This document shows, piece after piece, positions 54,213-63,560 of a DNA stretch of 64,000 bases. Both the position numbers and the translations under genes were made by a program. Position 1 is the first letter of the stretch. The number at the start of each line of letters is the position of its first letter. A model generated the notes under the pieces. It was not told where the DNA came from. It searched no databases and saw only the letters and a program-made list of their open reading frames with translations. The DNA is from Coccinella septempunctata (taxonomy: Eukaryota > Arthropoda > Insecta > Coleoptera > Coccinellidae), in assembly GCF_907165205.1 (NCBI RefSeq), contig NC_058197.1, positions 1,304,501 to 1,368,500 on the forward strand. Direction: 5' to 3'.

Positions 54213-54380
54213 AATAAGAATATCTTTAAAACTGTTTAACTGTTTATACTGAGAATTATGTTGTTTTTGTTTTTTTTTTTTTTTGGACTTGTATTCTGAA
54301 CACCGTTTTGTTTACTTAAGGTTTCATGTGATGCATTTGTGGGTACTGTTGTGGGATTCATCCTGTTTGTATCCTAAATT

Positions 54381-54410
54381 GATAAATAAATAAATAAATA
54401 AATAAATAAA
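54381..54410 (+). repeat. AAAT-repeat tail of the non-LTR element
   Basis: GATAAATAAATAAATAAA-type tandem repeats mark the 3' end of the element and abut Polinton sequence at 54411. Confidence 0.85.
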
Positions 54411-54413
54411 TTA

Positions 54414-54839
54414 TCAATTTTTATTTTGTCTCATATACTGATAAGTTACACAATCGCATCTGCAATTTCCAAAGGATTCACATTTTGAACATGCAATTCC
54501 ATCAACAGAGTCCACATTTAGTCCCCATCCGATGCATTTCAGTGGACAGCAGTATATTCTTCCATCGATAATGAAACTGTTTCTTTCGGCATCCATTTTT
54601 AAACAATCTTTTTGAATTCTTTTGCCGAAACAGAAGATTGTAAGTCCACAACTAAGACATTGAATATGATCAATATGAAACTTGAACTTTTGACATATAG
54701 TAGATGGCTTAACCAATTTATTATAATTATAATATTTTATAAGCACCAGAATTGATATTACTATTATTATTGCTACGACGATGTATTGGATGAATTGTTT
54801 ATATTTCCAAACGATATCATTTACTGAATATTCAGCCAT
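54414..54839 (-). CDS. Membrane-anchored Cys-rich Polinton protein (141 aa)
   Basis: N-terminal membrane segment (FIQYIVVAIIIVISILVLIK) followed by a Cys-rich domain with CLSCGLTIFCFGK, YCCPLKCIGWG and CSKCESFGNCRCDC, a likely zinc-ribbon or disulfide fold. It is the rightmost Polinton gene, reading toward the capsid block. The stop lies 3 bases from the non-LTR tail, so the insertion just missed or slightly changed its end. A role in particle entry or exit is possible; unknown. Confidence 0.65.
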   Translation of the reverse strand: MAEYSVNDIVWKYKQFIQYIVVAIIIVISILVLIKYYNYNKLVKPSTICQKFKFHIDHIQCLSCGLTIFCFGKRIQKDCLKMDAERNSFIIDGRIYCCPLKCIGWGLNVDSVDGIACSKCESFGNCRCDCVTYQYMRQNKN

Positions 54840-54960
54840 TATATTTCAGAAGTAGTATTGTATGAATTCCTCGGTTAAGGCTGAACAATTTCTTATTGAA
54901 AACTGATATGAACATACAATTCATCAACGTTTTATGTATTTCACCATTACAATTTTTTCA

Positions 54961-55860
54961 ACATCATAGCCCCTCCTACCATTCAAAAAAATAACCAAAC
55001 TGTTTTCGTTATAAAAGATCTGCATCAAACGAATCTGAACTGAAGACCAATTAAATCTTTTATTTATTACGGTGAGAAACGCCACTCGACAGGTGTATCG
55101 AGAAGAATTAAGGGATAGCTCCGCCCTTTGTCATTAAACACAATAAACCTTCAGCCCCCATTAGCGGTCATAATGTACCATTTTTGGGACAAAGGGAATG
55201 AGTAAACCTGTCATTCTTATCACATGAGGCGGAATGCAGACTGACATCTTCGAATACCTATAGCACCAAAACTATTTCGAATGGGTAAAATTTACATTTT
55301 TATTACGGTTAGAATCCACAGGTATATTGGGGAGTAAAAGAGTGACCATTAATTCAGATAATTGTCATTTTATGATAAAAGACCCAAACTGATAGTTTTC
55401 TCGAAACATCCTCATAGATAAGAAAAAAAAACCCTGTCAAAGGAATCTCATCTATTATACTGAATTATTACCGATCTTTATTGCTCTTTTTTTTCCGGCA
55501 TGCAAAGACACCCTTATTTAAACAATAAAAGACCCAAACGTTTTCTCGGAACATCTCCACAGATGAGAAAAAAAAAACCTCTGTCAAAGGAACAAAGAAA
55601 CATTTCCAATTTTATCTATTATACGAAATCACGGACCACCTTTATAGCTTCTTCCTTTCACGCACACGGAGACACCACCCTTAATTAAACAACGATTTTT
55701 TCATCTAACTGTGAAAAATATTCATCAATCAATCTAATAACACACCAGTATAACATTTCATAATCCAACCACATAATGTTCAAGTACTCCGAATCATACT
55801 TTGTCGGATTACTCTTCAGTCGCCATTGAAGTGGCCGAGAATCTGCTCTGCTACCCTACT
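54961..55860 (-). repeat. Polinton right terminal inverted repeat
   Basis: Complement of 37687-38586, ending CTACCCTACT at 55860 followed by CTCAAA. Carries the same pair of subrepeats. Confidence 0.95.
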
Positions 55861-58800
55861 CTCAAATTTTCAGATTACTGTTCCCCAAAAACAAATGAAA
55901 TCTTTGAGCGCTATAAGTTCAATAGTATTTATCAAAAGGAAGGTCAAGCGTTCGACAGCTTCCTCACTGACCTGAGAAAAGCAGTAAAGACCACAGGATA
56001 CAAAGAACAGAATGAAATGATAAGAGACAGGATAGTAATGGGAATTCATGACAAAACCACGCAAGAAAGACTGCTACGAGAATCAAAATTAACACTGACG
56101 AAGGCAATTGAATTTTGCCGAACTGTGGAAGTAAGCAAACAACAGTCGAAAACATTGCAAGAAGGTGGTGCAGATGTTCATTTAGATGCTGTAAAGCACA
56201 AGAAGCCAAATATGTGCAAATATTGTGGTTACAAACACGATTTTAAGAAAAAGTGTCCAGCATTTGGAAAAACGTGTGCTAGTTGCCAAGGAAGAAATCA
56301 TTTTGCGTCTGTTTGCAAAAGCAGAACAAAGAACCACAACAATAAAGGAGACGAAGGAAGTTCAAGAAAGAAGAAAGTTGATGAGCTACAGAAACAAAAC
56401 GATGAACCAGACAAGGATGGGACAGATGCTGACAGTAGTGAGTTCTATGTTGATTCTGTGAAATCAATTGGTGCAGTGGGTGCAAATGTAAGAGAACAAA
56501 CAGTATGGAAAAAGAAACTTATTGTTGAAGATAAAGAAATTGAATTTAAATTAGACACTGGAGCTGAAGTGAGTATTCTTCCTGCATATGCTGTTAAATC
56601 TTGCAACTTATCTAGAATAAAACCTACAGATGTAACCTTGGTAGCATATGGTAGTGAAAAATTTAAGATCAAACCTGTTGGAGAAATTTCTTTAACTTGT
56701 AGATGTAATGGTAGGAATGCTATCATCAATTTTATTGTAGTAGATTGTAAAAATCAAGTTCCATTGTTGGGTTTAACTGGTTGTATAGCTTTGAAATTGA
56801 TCAAACGTATAGATAATTTAGTGAAGAACATTGATCTCAAAGTACATGGGAGCAAGACAATTTTTAGATCACTTGAGGATATTAAGCTAATGTATCCACA
56901 GGTATTTGAAGGCCTTGGTAGATTTCCGAATGAGTATCATATCAGTTTGAAAGAGGATGCAGTACCTCATATTTCTGCAATTAGACGAGTTCCTCAAACT
57001 CTTAGAGAAAAACTTAAAACTAAACTTGATCAAATGTGTGAATTAGTAGTAATTAGAAAAGTTGATAAACCAACAGCATTTTTACATCCTTTAGTAATAG
57101 TAGAAAAACCTAATGGTGATTTAAGATTGTGTCTTGATCCCAAAAGCTTAAATGAAAGTATTAAACGAGAACATTTTCTCATACCATCTCTTGAAGAAAT
57201 AACTTACAAGTTGAGTAACAAAAAATATTTCACCGTTTTTGATATGAAAGATGGGTATTGGCAAATTGCTCTGGATGACGCAAGCTGTGACTTATGCACC
57301 TTTGGTACGCCCTTCGGAAGATTTCAATTCACAAGATTAGCTTTTGGTATTAATTCTGCGCCAGAGGCTTTTCGAAAGAAAAATTATGAAGTTTTTGGTG
57401 ATATTGAAGGTGTAGGATTATATTTTGATGACCTCATTATAACAGGTGAAACAGAGGGAGAACATGATAAAAATTTAAAAGAAGTTCTTGATCGAGCAAT
57501 TAAATGCAATTTGAAGTTTAATTTTTCAAAAATTCAGTTCAAAAAAGAAAGTGTCAGATATATGGGTCAGGTTTTTTCAAAAAGTGGAATTTCTACCAAC
57601 AAGAGTTATACAGATGCTATTATTAAAATGCCATGTCCCCAAAACAAAACTGAATTATTAAGATTTTTGGCAATGGTCAAATATGTTAGTAAATTTATAC
57701 CGAACATGTCAATAATAAGTGCTCCTCTGAGAAATTTAACCAGAAATGATGTAGACTGGCAATGGTCAACAACACATCAAGAAGCAGTTGACAATCTAAA
57801 AAAATTATTGGTTAATGCACCTGTATTATCTTTCTTTGATCCTGAAAAGTCTATAGAAATTGAAACAGATAGTTCAAAAGATGGGTTAGGGGCCTGTCTT
57901 ATTCAAGATGGTCATCCTATCGCATTCGCTTCAAGAAGTTTGGCAAAGAATGAAATAAAATTCAGCCAAATTGAAAAAGAATGTCTTGCAATACTATTTG
58001 CTGTACAGAAATTTCATTTTTTCATATATGGTTTACCAGTGTTGGTCAATAGTGATCATAAACCACTCGAATCAATATTTAAAAAGGAGTTATCGTCAGC
58101 AACTCCAAGAATTCAGAGAATGAGATTAAAGTTACTGAGATACAATATTACGGTCAGATATAAACCAGGTAAATATTTGTATGTAGCTGATACTCTATCA
58201 AGAGCTTTTCTTAATGATCGAGAGAACAATTCCGGTGAAGAGATTGATTTTGCAGTGCATTGTCTAATAAAAAATCTTCCAATATCGGACAAACGTAAAA
58301 TTCAGATTGCTGAGGAAAGTGAAAAAGATCCAGTGCTACAGCAAGTAAAATTATTCATTGATACTTGTTGGCCTGATCAGAAAAATATAAAAGGTGATCT
58401 AAAATATTTTTATAAAGTCAAAGAAGATCTTATTGTTGAAAGCAATTTAATACTATTCAAAAATAGATTAGTGCTTCCGTCACAAATGAAAACTGAAATG
58501 CTACAATTGCTTCATCAAGGACATTTTGGAATAGAAAAAACAAAAGCCTTAGCAAGAAGCATATTTTATTGGCCAAGACAAGCGAAAGATATAGAAATGT
58601 TTGTGAAGTCGTGTAAGATTTGTGAAAAATTCGCTCGTAAAAATCCAAAACAGCCCTTGTTACAATATCCGTTACCGCAAAGACCCTGGGAACGTGTAGG
58701 TACTGATATATTTACGTATGGTAACCAAAGTTATCTGGTACTATTTGATGCATACTCAAATTGGTTGGAAATATTGCCAATAACTGATAAAAGCGCTCAT

Positions 58801-59646
58801 GCTGCTATCAAAGTGATGAGACCTATATTTGCAAGGTTTGGTTCCCCAGAGTTTTTGGTGGCAGATAATGTACCATTTAATAGTTGGCAGTTCAGAAATT
58901 TTGCTGATTCCTGGAACTTCAAAATACTGTTCAGAAGTCCACATTTTGCCCGCTCAAACGGTTTAGCAGAAAAGGCTGTATCAATTGCGAAAAATATTCT
59001 TAAAAAAACGGAAGGTAAAGATAGTATAGAGGGTATTGATAGCGCTCTGTTGACTTATAGAAATGCTCCACTCAAATATATGGACTACTCCCCAGCGCAA
59101 TTATTGTTTAGCCGTAGGTGCAAAACAAAGGTGCCTATTTCTGACAGGTTGCTGCATCCTGAGTTGTGTAAAAATGTTTTTGAAAAATTAAAGAAAAAGA
59201 GGGAAATTAATCTTTTCAATTTCAATAAAAATTGTGGTAAAGATTTGCCTCCAATTGATAGAGATGCTGATGTTACTGTTTATAATCATCATCATAAGAC
59301 ATGGGAACCAGGAATTGTAATAAATAAACATGAGGCTCCTAGGTCTTACATAATTGAGGATAAGTTTGGAAATAGCATAAGACGAAATCGTCATGATATA
59401 AGGCTATCTAATAACCCTTACATGGCACAACATACTCAGGATTTCACTGATGTCTTGAATGAAAATTTGCCCAATCAAGAGCCTTGTAAAACAGCAAGTT
59501 GTTCTAATCATTCATCAGTAAATAACAATTTGAGTTTTGATGTATCATTTGATACTAGTGTTGGGTTACCTAGTAATAGTGATAATACTTTAAGAGTTAC
59601 CCGTTCAGGTCGTACTGTTAAAAGACCTGATAGACTTAATCTTTAA
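55861..59646 (+). CDS. Gypsy gag-pol, remainder
   Basis: Resumes gag in the original frame after the Polinton. In order: capsid C-terminal part (EGQAFDSFLTDLRKAV), two zinc knuckles (CKYCGYKHDFKKKC and CASCQGRNHFASVC, about 56213-56312), protease LDTGAEVSILP (near 56550), reverse transcriptase with FTVFDMKDGYWQIALDD and YFDD (57421-57432), RNase H ETDSSKDGLGACL (57861 on), integrase zinc finger HQGHFGIEKTKALA with CKICEKF, core TDIFTY (58702), VADNVPF (58861) and LAEKAVSIAKNI (58965), and a C-terminal domain. All catalytic residues are visible; gag and pol are one frame. No env. The open frame upstream of 55861 lies in the Polinton repeat and is not part of it. Confidence 0.95.
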   Translation, partial: LKFSDYCSPKTNEIFERYKFNSIYQKEGQAFDSFLTDLRKAVKTTGYKEQNEMIRDRIVMGIHDKTTQERLLRESKLTLTKAIEFCRTVEVSKQQSKTLQEGGADVHLDAVKHKKPNMCKYCGYKHDFKKKCPAFGKTCASCQGRNHFASVCKSRTKNHNNKGDEGSSRKKKVDELQKQNDEPDKDGTDADSSEFYVDSVKSIGAVGANVREQTVWKKKLIVEDKEIEFKLDTGAEVSILPAYAVKSCNLSRIKPTDVTLVAYGSEKFKIKPVGEISLTCRCNGRNAIINFIVVDCKNQVPLLGLTGCIALKLIKRIDNLVKNIDLKVHGSKTIFRSLEDIKLMYPQVFEGLGRFPNEYHISLKEDAVPHISAIRRVPQTLREKLKTKLDQMCELVVIRKVDKPTAFLHPLVIVEKPNGDLRLCLDPKSLNESIKREHFLIPSLEEITYKLSNKKYFTVFDMKDGYWQIALDDASCDLCTFGTPFGRFQFTRLAFGINSAPEAFRKKNYEVFGDIEGVGLYFDDLIITGETEGEHDKNLKEVLDRAIKCNLKFNFSKIQFKKESVRYMGQVFSKSGISTNKSYTDAIIKMPCPQNKTELLRFLAMVKYVSKFIPNMSIISAPLRNLTRNDVDWQWSTTHQEAVDNLKKLLVNAPVLSFFDPEKSIEIETDSSKDGLGACLIQDGHPIAFASRSLAKNEIKFSQIEKECLAILFAVQKFHFFIYGLPVLVNSDHKPLESIFKKELSSATPRIQRMRLKLLRYNITVRYKPGKYLYVADTLSRAFLNDRENNSGEEIDFAVHCLIKNLPISDKRKIQIAEESEKDPVLQQVKLFIDTCWPDQKNIKGDLKYFYKVKEDLIVESNLILFKNRLVLPSQMKTEMLQLLHQGHFGIEKTKALARSIFYWPRQAKDIEMFVKSCKICEKFARKNPKQPLLQYPLPQRPWERVGTDIFTYGNQSYLVLFDAYSNWLEILPITDKSAHAAIKVMRPIFARFGSPEFLVADNVPFNSWQFRNFADSWNFKILFRSPHFARSNGLAEKAVSIAKNILKKTEGKDSIEGIDSALLTYRNAPLKYMDYSPAQLLFSRRCKTKVPISDRLLHPELCKNVFEKLKKKREINLFNFNKNCGKDLPPIDRDADVTVYNHHHKTWEPGIVINKHEAPRSYIIEDKFGNSIRRNRHDIRLSNNPYMAQHTQDFTDVLNENLPNQEPCKTASCSNHSSVNNNLSFDVSFDTSVGLPSNSDNTLRVTRSGRTVKRPDRLNL

Positions 59647-59655
59647 AAGGGGAGA
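59644..59655 (+). other. Polypurine tract of the gypsy element
   Basis: AAAAGGGGAGA directly before the 3' LTR, overlapping the gag-pol stop region; primes plus-strand synthesis in such elements. Confidence 0.85.
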
Positions 59656-59823
59656 TGTATTATATGAATGTGTCTCTATGGTTGTGTATCGCTTAGATCT
59701 ATGTTCATGTCAATGTCAATCAATAATAGAATGGCCGCTAGTGAAGCCACGCTTGTATTGTTGTTGCTGAATAGAAACTAGACTTAATCCTTTAGTTTTA
59801 TTAATGTACCCTTGCATCATACA
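59656..59823 (+). repeat. Gypsy 3' LTR
   Basis: 168 bp, no difference from the 5' LTR seen by reading; followed by the TTTCA target duplication at 59824-59828. Confidence 0.95.
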
Positions 59824-59962
59824 TTTCAAGACTTGAGACCAATTCAAAAAGTCTCGAAACTAGTAGTTACAAGCATGAAACTTGTGAACTGAAGAACTTT
59901 CCCTCCTTGTTCTAATTATACATAACATCATTATTTTTGTAATTGCAGAGTGGTCGACTTAC

Positions 59963-60272
59963 CGTAAAAACTTGAATGCCGACGTTGACTGTCGTTGTGG
60001 TGCCTCCTGATCCTCTTCTCATCCTTGTCACTTTCTTCGGGCAATAAAGGTCTTCTTTGCTGCTTGTTCGCCGAAGCCATATGAATGTTGGCACAGGCAC
60101 TTGGCTGGCCGTAATAAGTTGTCCCGTTCACCTCATAATGGCTTTGAGGCACATTATTGTAACGAGGACTGGCAACTTGATGAGAAACATTCTGATGAAA
60201 ATTCTGGGTAGGTTGGAGGACCGGTGGCTGTAAAAACTGGGGTGTGTGCCAAGCTGGTGGCTGTACCAAATT
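59963..60272 (-). CDS. Putative host-gene exon (Pro/Gln-rich)
   Basis: Minus-strand exon with a strong acceptor (TTTTTTTTCCAG, exon from 60272) and donor (GTAAGT after 59963). It reads LVQPPAWHTPQFLQPPVLQP, SHYEVNGTTYYGQPSACANI and RRPLLPEESDKDEKRIRRHH. Composition (Pro/Gln-rich, then basic/acidic) looks like a disordered part of a regulatory protein. No other exon of the gene could be identified in the window, and no family is recognised. It is the best candidate for single-copy host coding sequence here. Confidence 0.5.
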
Positions 60273-61100
60273 CTGGAAAAAAAATTCAAGATTAGTATGG
60301 GACACAGAATAAAATTAACTTTTATTTAATTGATGCAACAATCCGGATGATTGTTGTTGGAAGACCGAATTTTCAAAACGCTGAATTGAATTGAATCATC
60401 TCAATTTACTGAAAAAGTAATGAATTTTTCATGGTGTGGTTTACTGGGCTGTTTCAATTATTTTGGAAGAAGTGGGAAAATTATTCTAACAGTAGATTCT
60501 TGAGGTCGAAAGAAACAATTTTTTCCTTTACCATTTTTTACGAATCGACTCGGTTTGAAAGATACAGACTGTTGCCATGAAAAAAATTTCTTGTTCAAAT
60601 AGGCTTTTGCGTCGCTTGGCTATCGTACTATAAAATATCAAGGAATCGAGTTTCTTGAACGAACATCGACATTTCGACGATAATAAAAGAAGCAAAACAC
60701 GGAGAAGTTCTCGTACAATGAACATTTCTTTATCACAACTTTACACAGACTGAGTATCTGTTCGGCCCTGTTGGGAATTTTGGCACTTAGTCAAATTGGC
60801 AATAAAAAAATTGTCAAAATCAACGTATACAACTTTTATTTGTCGACTCGTAAAAAAAAGGGAACACAAGTGGCACTATTACAAAATTCTTACAGTGACT
60901 CGAAATCAGTGAGATTTACAGGGAAAAACGGACGGAATGACACGGGATCCGATCTCAAACGTTATACGGGGGTTAACGGACTTGTTCGCCAGCCAGAACC
61001 TGAGACGTGCACTTGGCGGATAGATATCGGACTTCAGCCAGGTTAGGGGATGAAAGACGGCACAGACCTACGACAGCTCACCCCTAGGTGCGTTCTTCGC
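60273..61100. other. Mostly gene-free; possible promoter-like GC-rich end
   Basis: No gene supported. From about 60770 the composition becomes richer in GC; short open frames show no similarity. Confidence 0.3.
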
Positions 61101-61229
61101 CCCCTGAGTATCCACGCCAGCGGGGTTCTTCGATAACAACTGAGTTGAGCTTCGAAACAACGGGGGAGGAAAGAGGGTTAGCCACTCCAAAGTGCCTCCG
61201 CACCCCCTGAGTATCCACGCCAGCGGGGT
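61101..61229 (+). repeat. 26-bp direct repeat, two copies
   Basis: CCCCTGAGTATCCACGCCAG followed by CGGGGT occurs at 61101-61126 and 61204-61229, 103 bases apart, in otherwise different sequence. Purpose unknown. Confidence 0.8.
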
Positions 61230-61819
61230 GCTTTAGCAGTAGGGGTGGAACTTAACCCGGGATAAGAAGGGATGAAGGGAGGCTGAAGTTCCAATATTAT
61301 ATAAAAAAATAACGGAGTGTCGTCATACCTATGGTTGGCCACTTGCACTCACAAGAGAACAAAAAACAGTAGAGAGAGAATAAAAATAACTCAAAAAAAA
61401 ACTTAATCTAAAATTTCCCCGAAAAGAAAACTAAAAAAATTAGTGAATTCTCGAAAACTGATGGCAAGGAAAATCGGCAGCTAATCGGTAGTCAAAGTAA
61501 ACTAATCAAGGGAAAATCGCAAGTGAAGTGGCCTGCGGGGGAACGTCTGATTTTATACCCACAGGGGGGGTGCGGAAATCAGATGTGACCGACAGTCGAA
61601 ATTCGGTAAATTTGCGTCGATGAAGACGTTTTAATTTCGACTTATCTGTGCTAGTGAACAAAAAAAAACTCGGTTATCTTCCAATTCAGGATGTTTTATA
61701 CGGTGCGACATCGTTTTTTTCAGAACTGAAAACAGAACAAAAACGGTGCTTATGTTTACAATTCCAAACGATGTCGGAATCCTGAATTGGAAATTGAAAA
61801 CATTTTTCTCCAAAATTAA
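61230..61819. other. No gene seen
   Basis: AT-rich sequence before the Helitron. An imperfect inverted repeat (TCAGGATGTTTTATACGGTG region at 61688 versus GATGTCGGAATCCTGAATTG at 61769) is the only structure noted. Confidence 0.35.
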
Positions 61820-62568
61820 TCTAATATATGAAATTCTCGTGTCATAGTTTTCGTTACCATACTCCTCCGAAACGGCTTGACCGATTTTGATGAAATTTTT
61901 TGTGCTTATCCGGTATCTATGAGAATCGGCCAACATCTATTTTTCATCCCCCTAAATGTTAGGGGTAGTCCACCCCTAAATTTTTTTTTGTATTTTTTAG
62001 ACAAAATTTTTAATTTCTATTTTTTTATGATACAACATACAATCCTCAATTTTCACCCTTCTACGATCAACCCTTATTTTTTAATAGCCATTTTAGTAAT
62101 TTAATCATTAGGAAATTATTTATATGGCAAAACAACGTTTGCCGGGTCGGCTATCTATGAGAATCGGCCAACATCTATTTTTCATCCCCCTAAATGTTAG
62201 GGGTAGTGCACCCCTAAATTTTTTTTTGTATTTTTTAGACAAAATTTTCAATTTCTATTTTTTTATGATACAACATACAAAAATACATACAATCCTCAAT
62301 TTTCACCCTTCTACGATCAACCCTTATTTTTTAATAGCCATTTTAGTAATTTAATCATTAGGAAATTATTTATATGGCAAAACAACGTTTGCCGGGTCAG
62401 CTATCTATGAGAATCGTCCAACATCTATTTTTCATCCCCCTAAATGTTAGGGGTAGTCCACCCCTAAATTTTTTTTTATTTTTCAGACAAAATTTTTAAT
62501 TTCTATTTTTTTATGATACAATATGGAAATTATTTATATGGCAAAACAACGTTTGCCGGGTCAGCTAG
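61820..62568 (+). mobile_element. Non-autonomous Helitron, 749 bp
   Basis: Starts TCTAATATATGAAATTCTCG after an A and ends CAGCTAG before a T. A perfect hairpin, GGCAAA-ACAACG-TTTGCC (62540-62557), lies 7 bases before the terminal CTAG, which is the classical Helitron 3' end. The 5' part (CGAAACGGCTTGACCGATTT) matches typical insect Helitron starts. No Rep/helicase gene. Three internal units of about 243 bp start near 61915, 62148 and 62399, each followed by the hairpin motif. Confidence 0.85.
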
Positions 62569-62656
62569 TTTGAAAATAAAATTACTTGACAGTGAAAACT
62601 GAAAGATTCTTCTAAAATGAGAGAATAGGTTTGAAAACCCATTTTCTCATTACAAC

Positions 62657-62693
62657 TTTACTTATTTTCACATGTATGATGTTATAAAATAAT
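62657..62693 (-). repeat. Piece related to the 1-kb foldback element
   Basis: ACTTTACTTATTTTCACATG and the following ATGATGTTATAAAATA are the same as 32686-32720 in the foldback element at 32392-33402, so a related element or fragment lies here. Confidence 0.65.
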
Positions 62694-62762
62694 TGACATA
62701 AATTTTCTGAGGTGGCACAGTAATCACTGTGGAAATTTATGTCAAACCAAATTTACACTTAT

Positions 62763-62923
62763 AAAGGAAGTTTTTGACGGTATGCAGATAAGAATTGAAT
62801 TCTGAAAAAAGTACCTCCCAGAGCAGAACTCGAACCTACGACCCCCTGATTGCCGAGTTTTGCTCTGGGAGGTACTTTTTTTAGATTTCAATTCTTGTCT
62901 GCATGCCGTCAAAAACTTCCTTT
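62763..62923. mobile_element. Foldback repeat with tRNA-like B box
   Basis: Arms of about 60 bases (AAAGGAAGTTTTTGACGG... and its complement) enclose a tRNA-like segment. On the minus strand GGTTCGAGTTC (62826-62836) matches an RNA polymerase III B box. Near-identical 11-base words AAATTTACACT flank the unit at 62749-62759 and 62958-62968, a possible target duplication. It may be a SINE copy in a palindromic arrangement. Confidence 0.6.
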
Positions 62924-62969
62924 GTATTTGATTTTCAGACACTAAAAAAGATCATCAAAATTTACACTG

Positions 62970-63448
62970 GTCGCTAGATGATCCTGTTTCTTCTATACAT
63001 AACAGACCAAACTCATTAACTCTTCAATATTTTCACTCTTCTTTCTGTGTTCAGCTTAAGGAGTATCAGAACATCATTATCTTGAAAGTATTCGCACTTA
63101 CTCGGAATATGCGAATAGAAAATACCGTACTTTGGAATAATTTATTTCCATCAAAAAGGCCCGAGCAGCTGATATTTTTACAGTGACATTATACAATGAT
63201 AGTTCAAAAACTACTGCGAGAAAACTTTCAGAATCAGGAAAAGAATGTGAATTCTAAGAAAGACAGCGTTAACCGACCAATCGACCAGTGCATGATTCAA
63301 GCGACAAATTTTCAACTATTCAACTAGATCGATGGACTCTTTTCCCATAATTCCAAACCTTCGCGACGGAAAGATGATACTGCTTCAAAATGAAATAAAA
63401 AATAAAAATTGAGCTTCGTTATCAACTCGTCCAGTTAGAATTAGGAAC
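62970..63448. other. No gene seen
   Basis: AT-rich sequence without supported features. Confidence 0.35.
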
Positions 63449-63560
63449 TCAAATATCAGTTTAATGGGGAGACTCTCAGAGGCCTAAACCAGGCGATTTT
63501 CAATAAAATTATAGTTTGACTTATTCTCTTAAAAGACTCCCCATTAAACTCCATATTTGA
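63449..63560. repeat. Inverted repeat, about 23-bp arms
   Basis: TCAAATATCAGTTTAATGGG (63449 on) pairs with the segment ending at 63560 (CCATTAAACTCCATATTTGA), with one small mismatch block. It may be the ends of a small palindromic element. The rest to 64000 holds no supported feature. Confidence 0.6.

Larger units (their letters stand above)
51236..54410 (+). mobile_element. Non-LTR retrotransposon (Jockey/CR1-like), inserted in Polinton
   Basis: One long ORF with endonuclease and reverse transcriptase is followed by a 3' untranslated region and a tail of ATAAATAA-type repeats ending at 54410. No ORF1 is present, so it is probably 5'-truncated; the 5' junction is uncertain and is placed after the last base shared with the copied segment at 47373. 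No convincing target duplication was found. Confidence 0.85.
37687..55860. mobile_element. Polinton/Maverick element, 18,174 bp
   Basis: Ends AGTAGGGTAG...CTACCCTACT, 900-bp terminal inverted repeats, 6-bp target duplication and a full set of Polinton genes: polymerase B, integrase, packaging ATPase, cysteine protease, PLA2-domain protein, penton-like and major capsid proteins, plus several small conserved ORFs. Left-half replication genes and right-half capsid genes read to the right; integrase, ATPase and companions read to the left. Damage found: a frameshift in the polymerase and a non-LTR element inserted near the right end. It sits inside gypsy gag. Confidence 0.97.
37193..59823 (+). 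mobile_element. Ty3/gypsy LTR retrotransposon, split by a Polinton
   Basis: Two 168-bp LTRs with TG...CA ends (37193-37360 and 59656-59823) read as identical and are flanked by the 5-bp duplication TTTCA (37188-37192 and 59824-59828). Without the nested 18-kb element and one copy of its target duplication, the retrotransposon is about 4.45 kb: LTR, primer-binding site, one gag-pol frame, polypurine tract, LTR. No env is present. Identical LTRs indicate a recent insertion. Confidence 0.95.

Noticed and set aside
55801..55860. Start of the gypsy gag-pol frame inside the Polinton repeat
   Set aside because: The open frame extends into the inverted repeat by chance; the true retrotransposon sequence begins at 55861.
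61905..62568. CRISPR-like array
   Set aside because: The repeats are long contiguous tandem units of a Helitron with no spacers.
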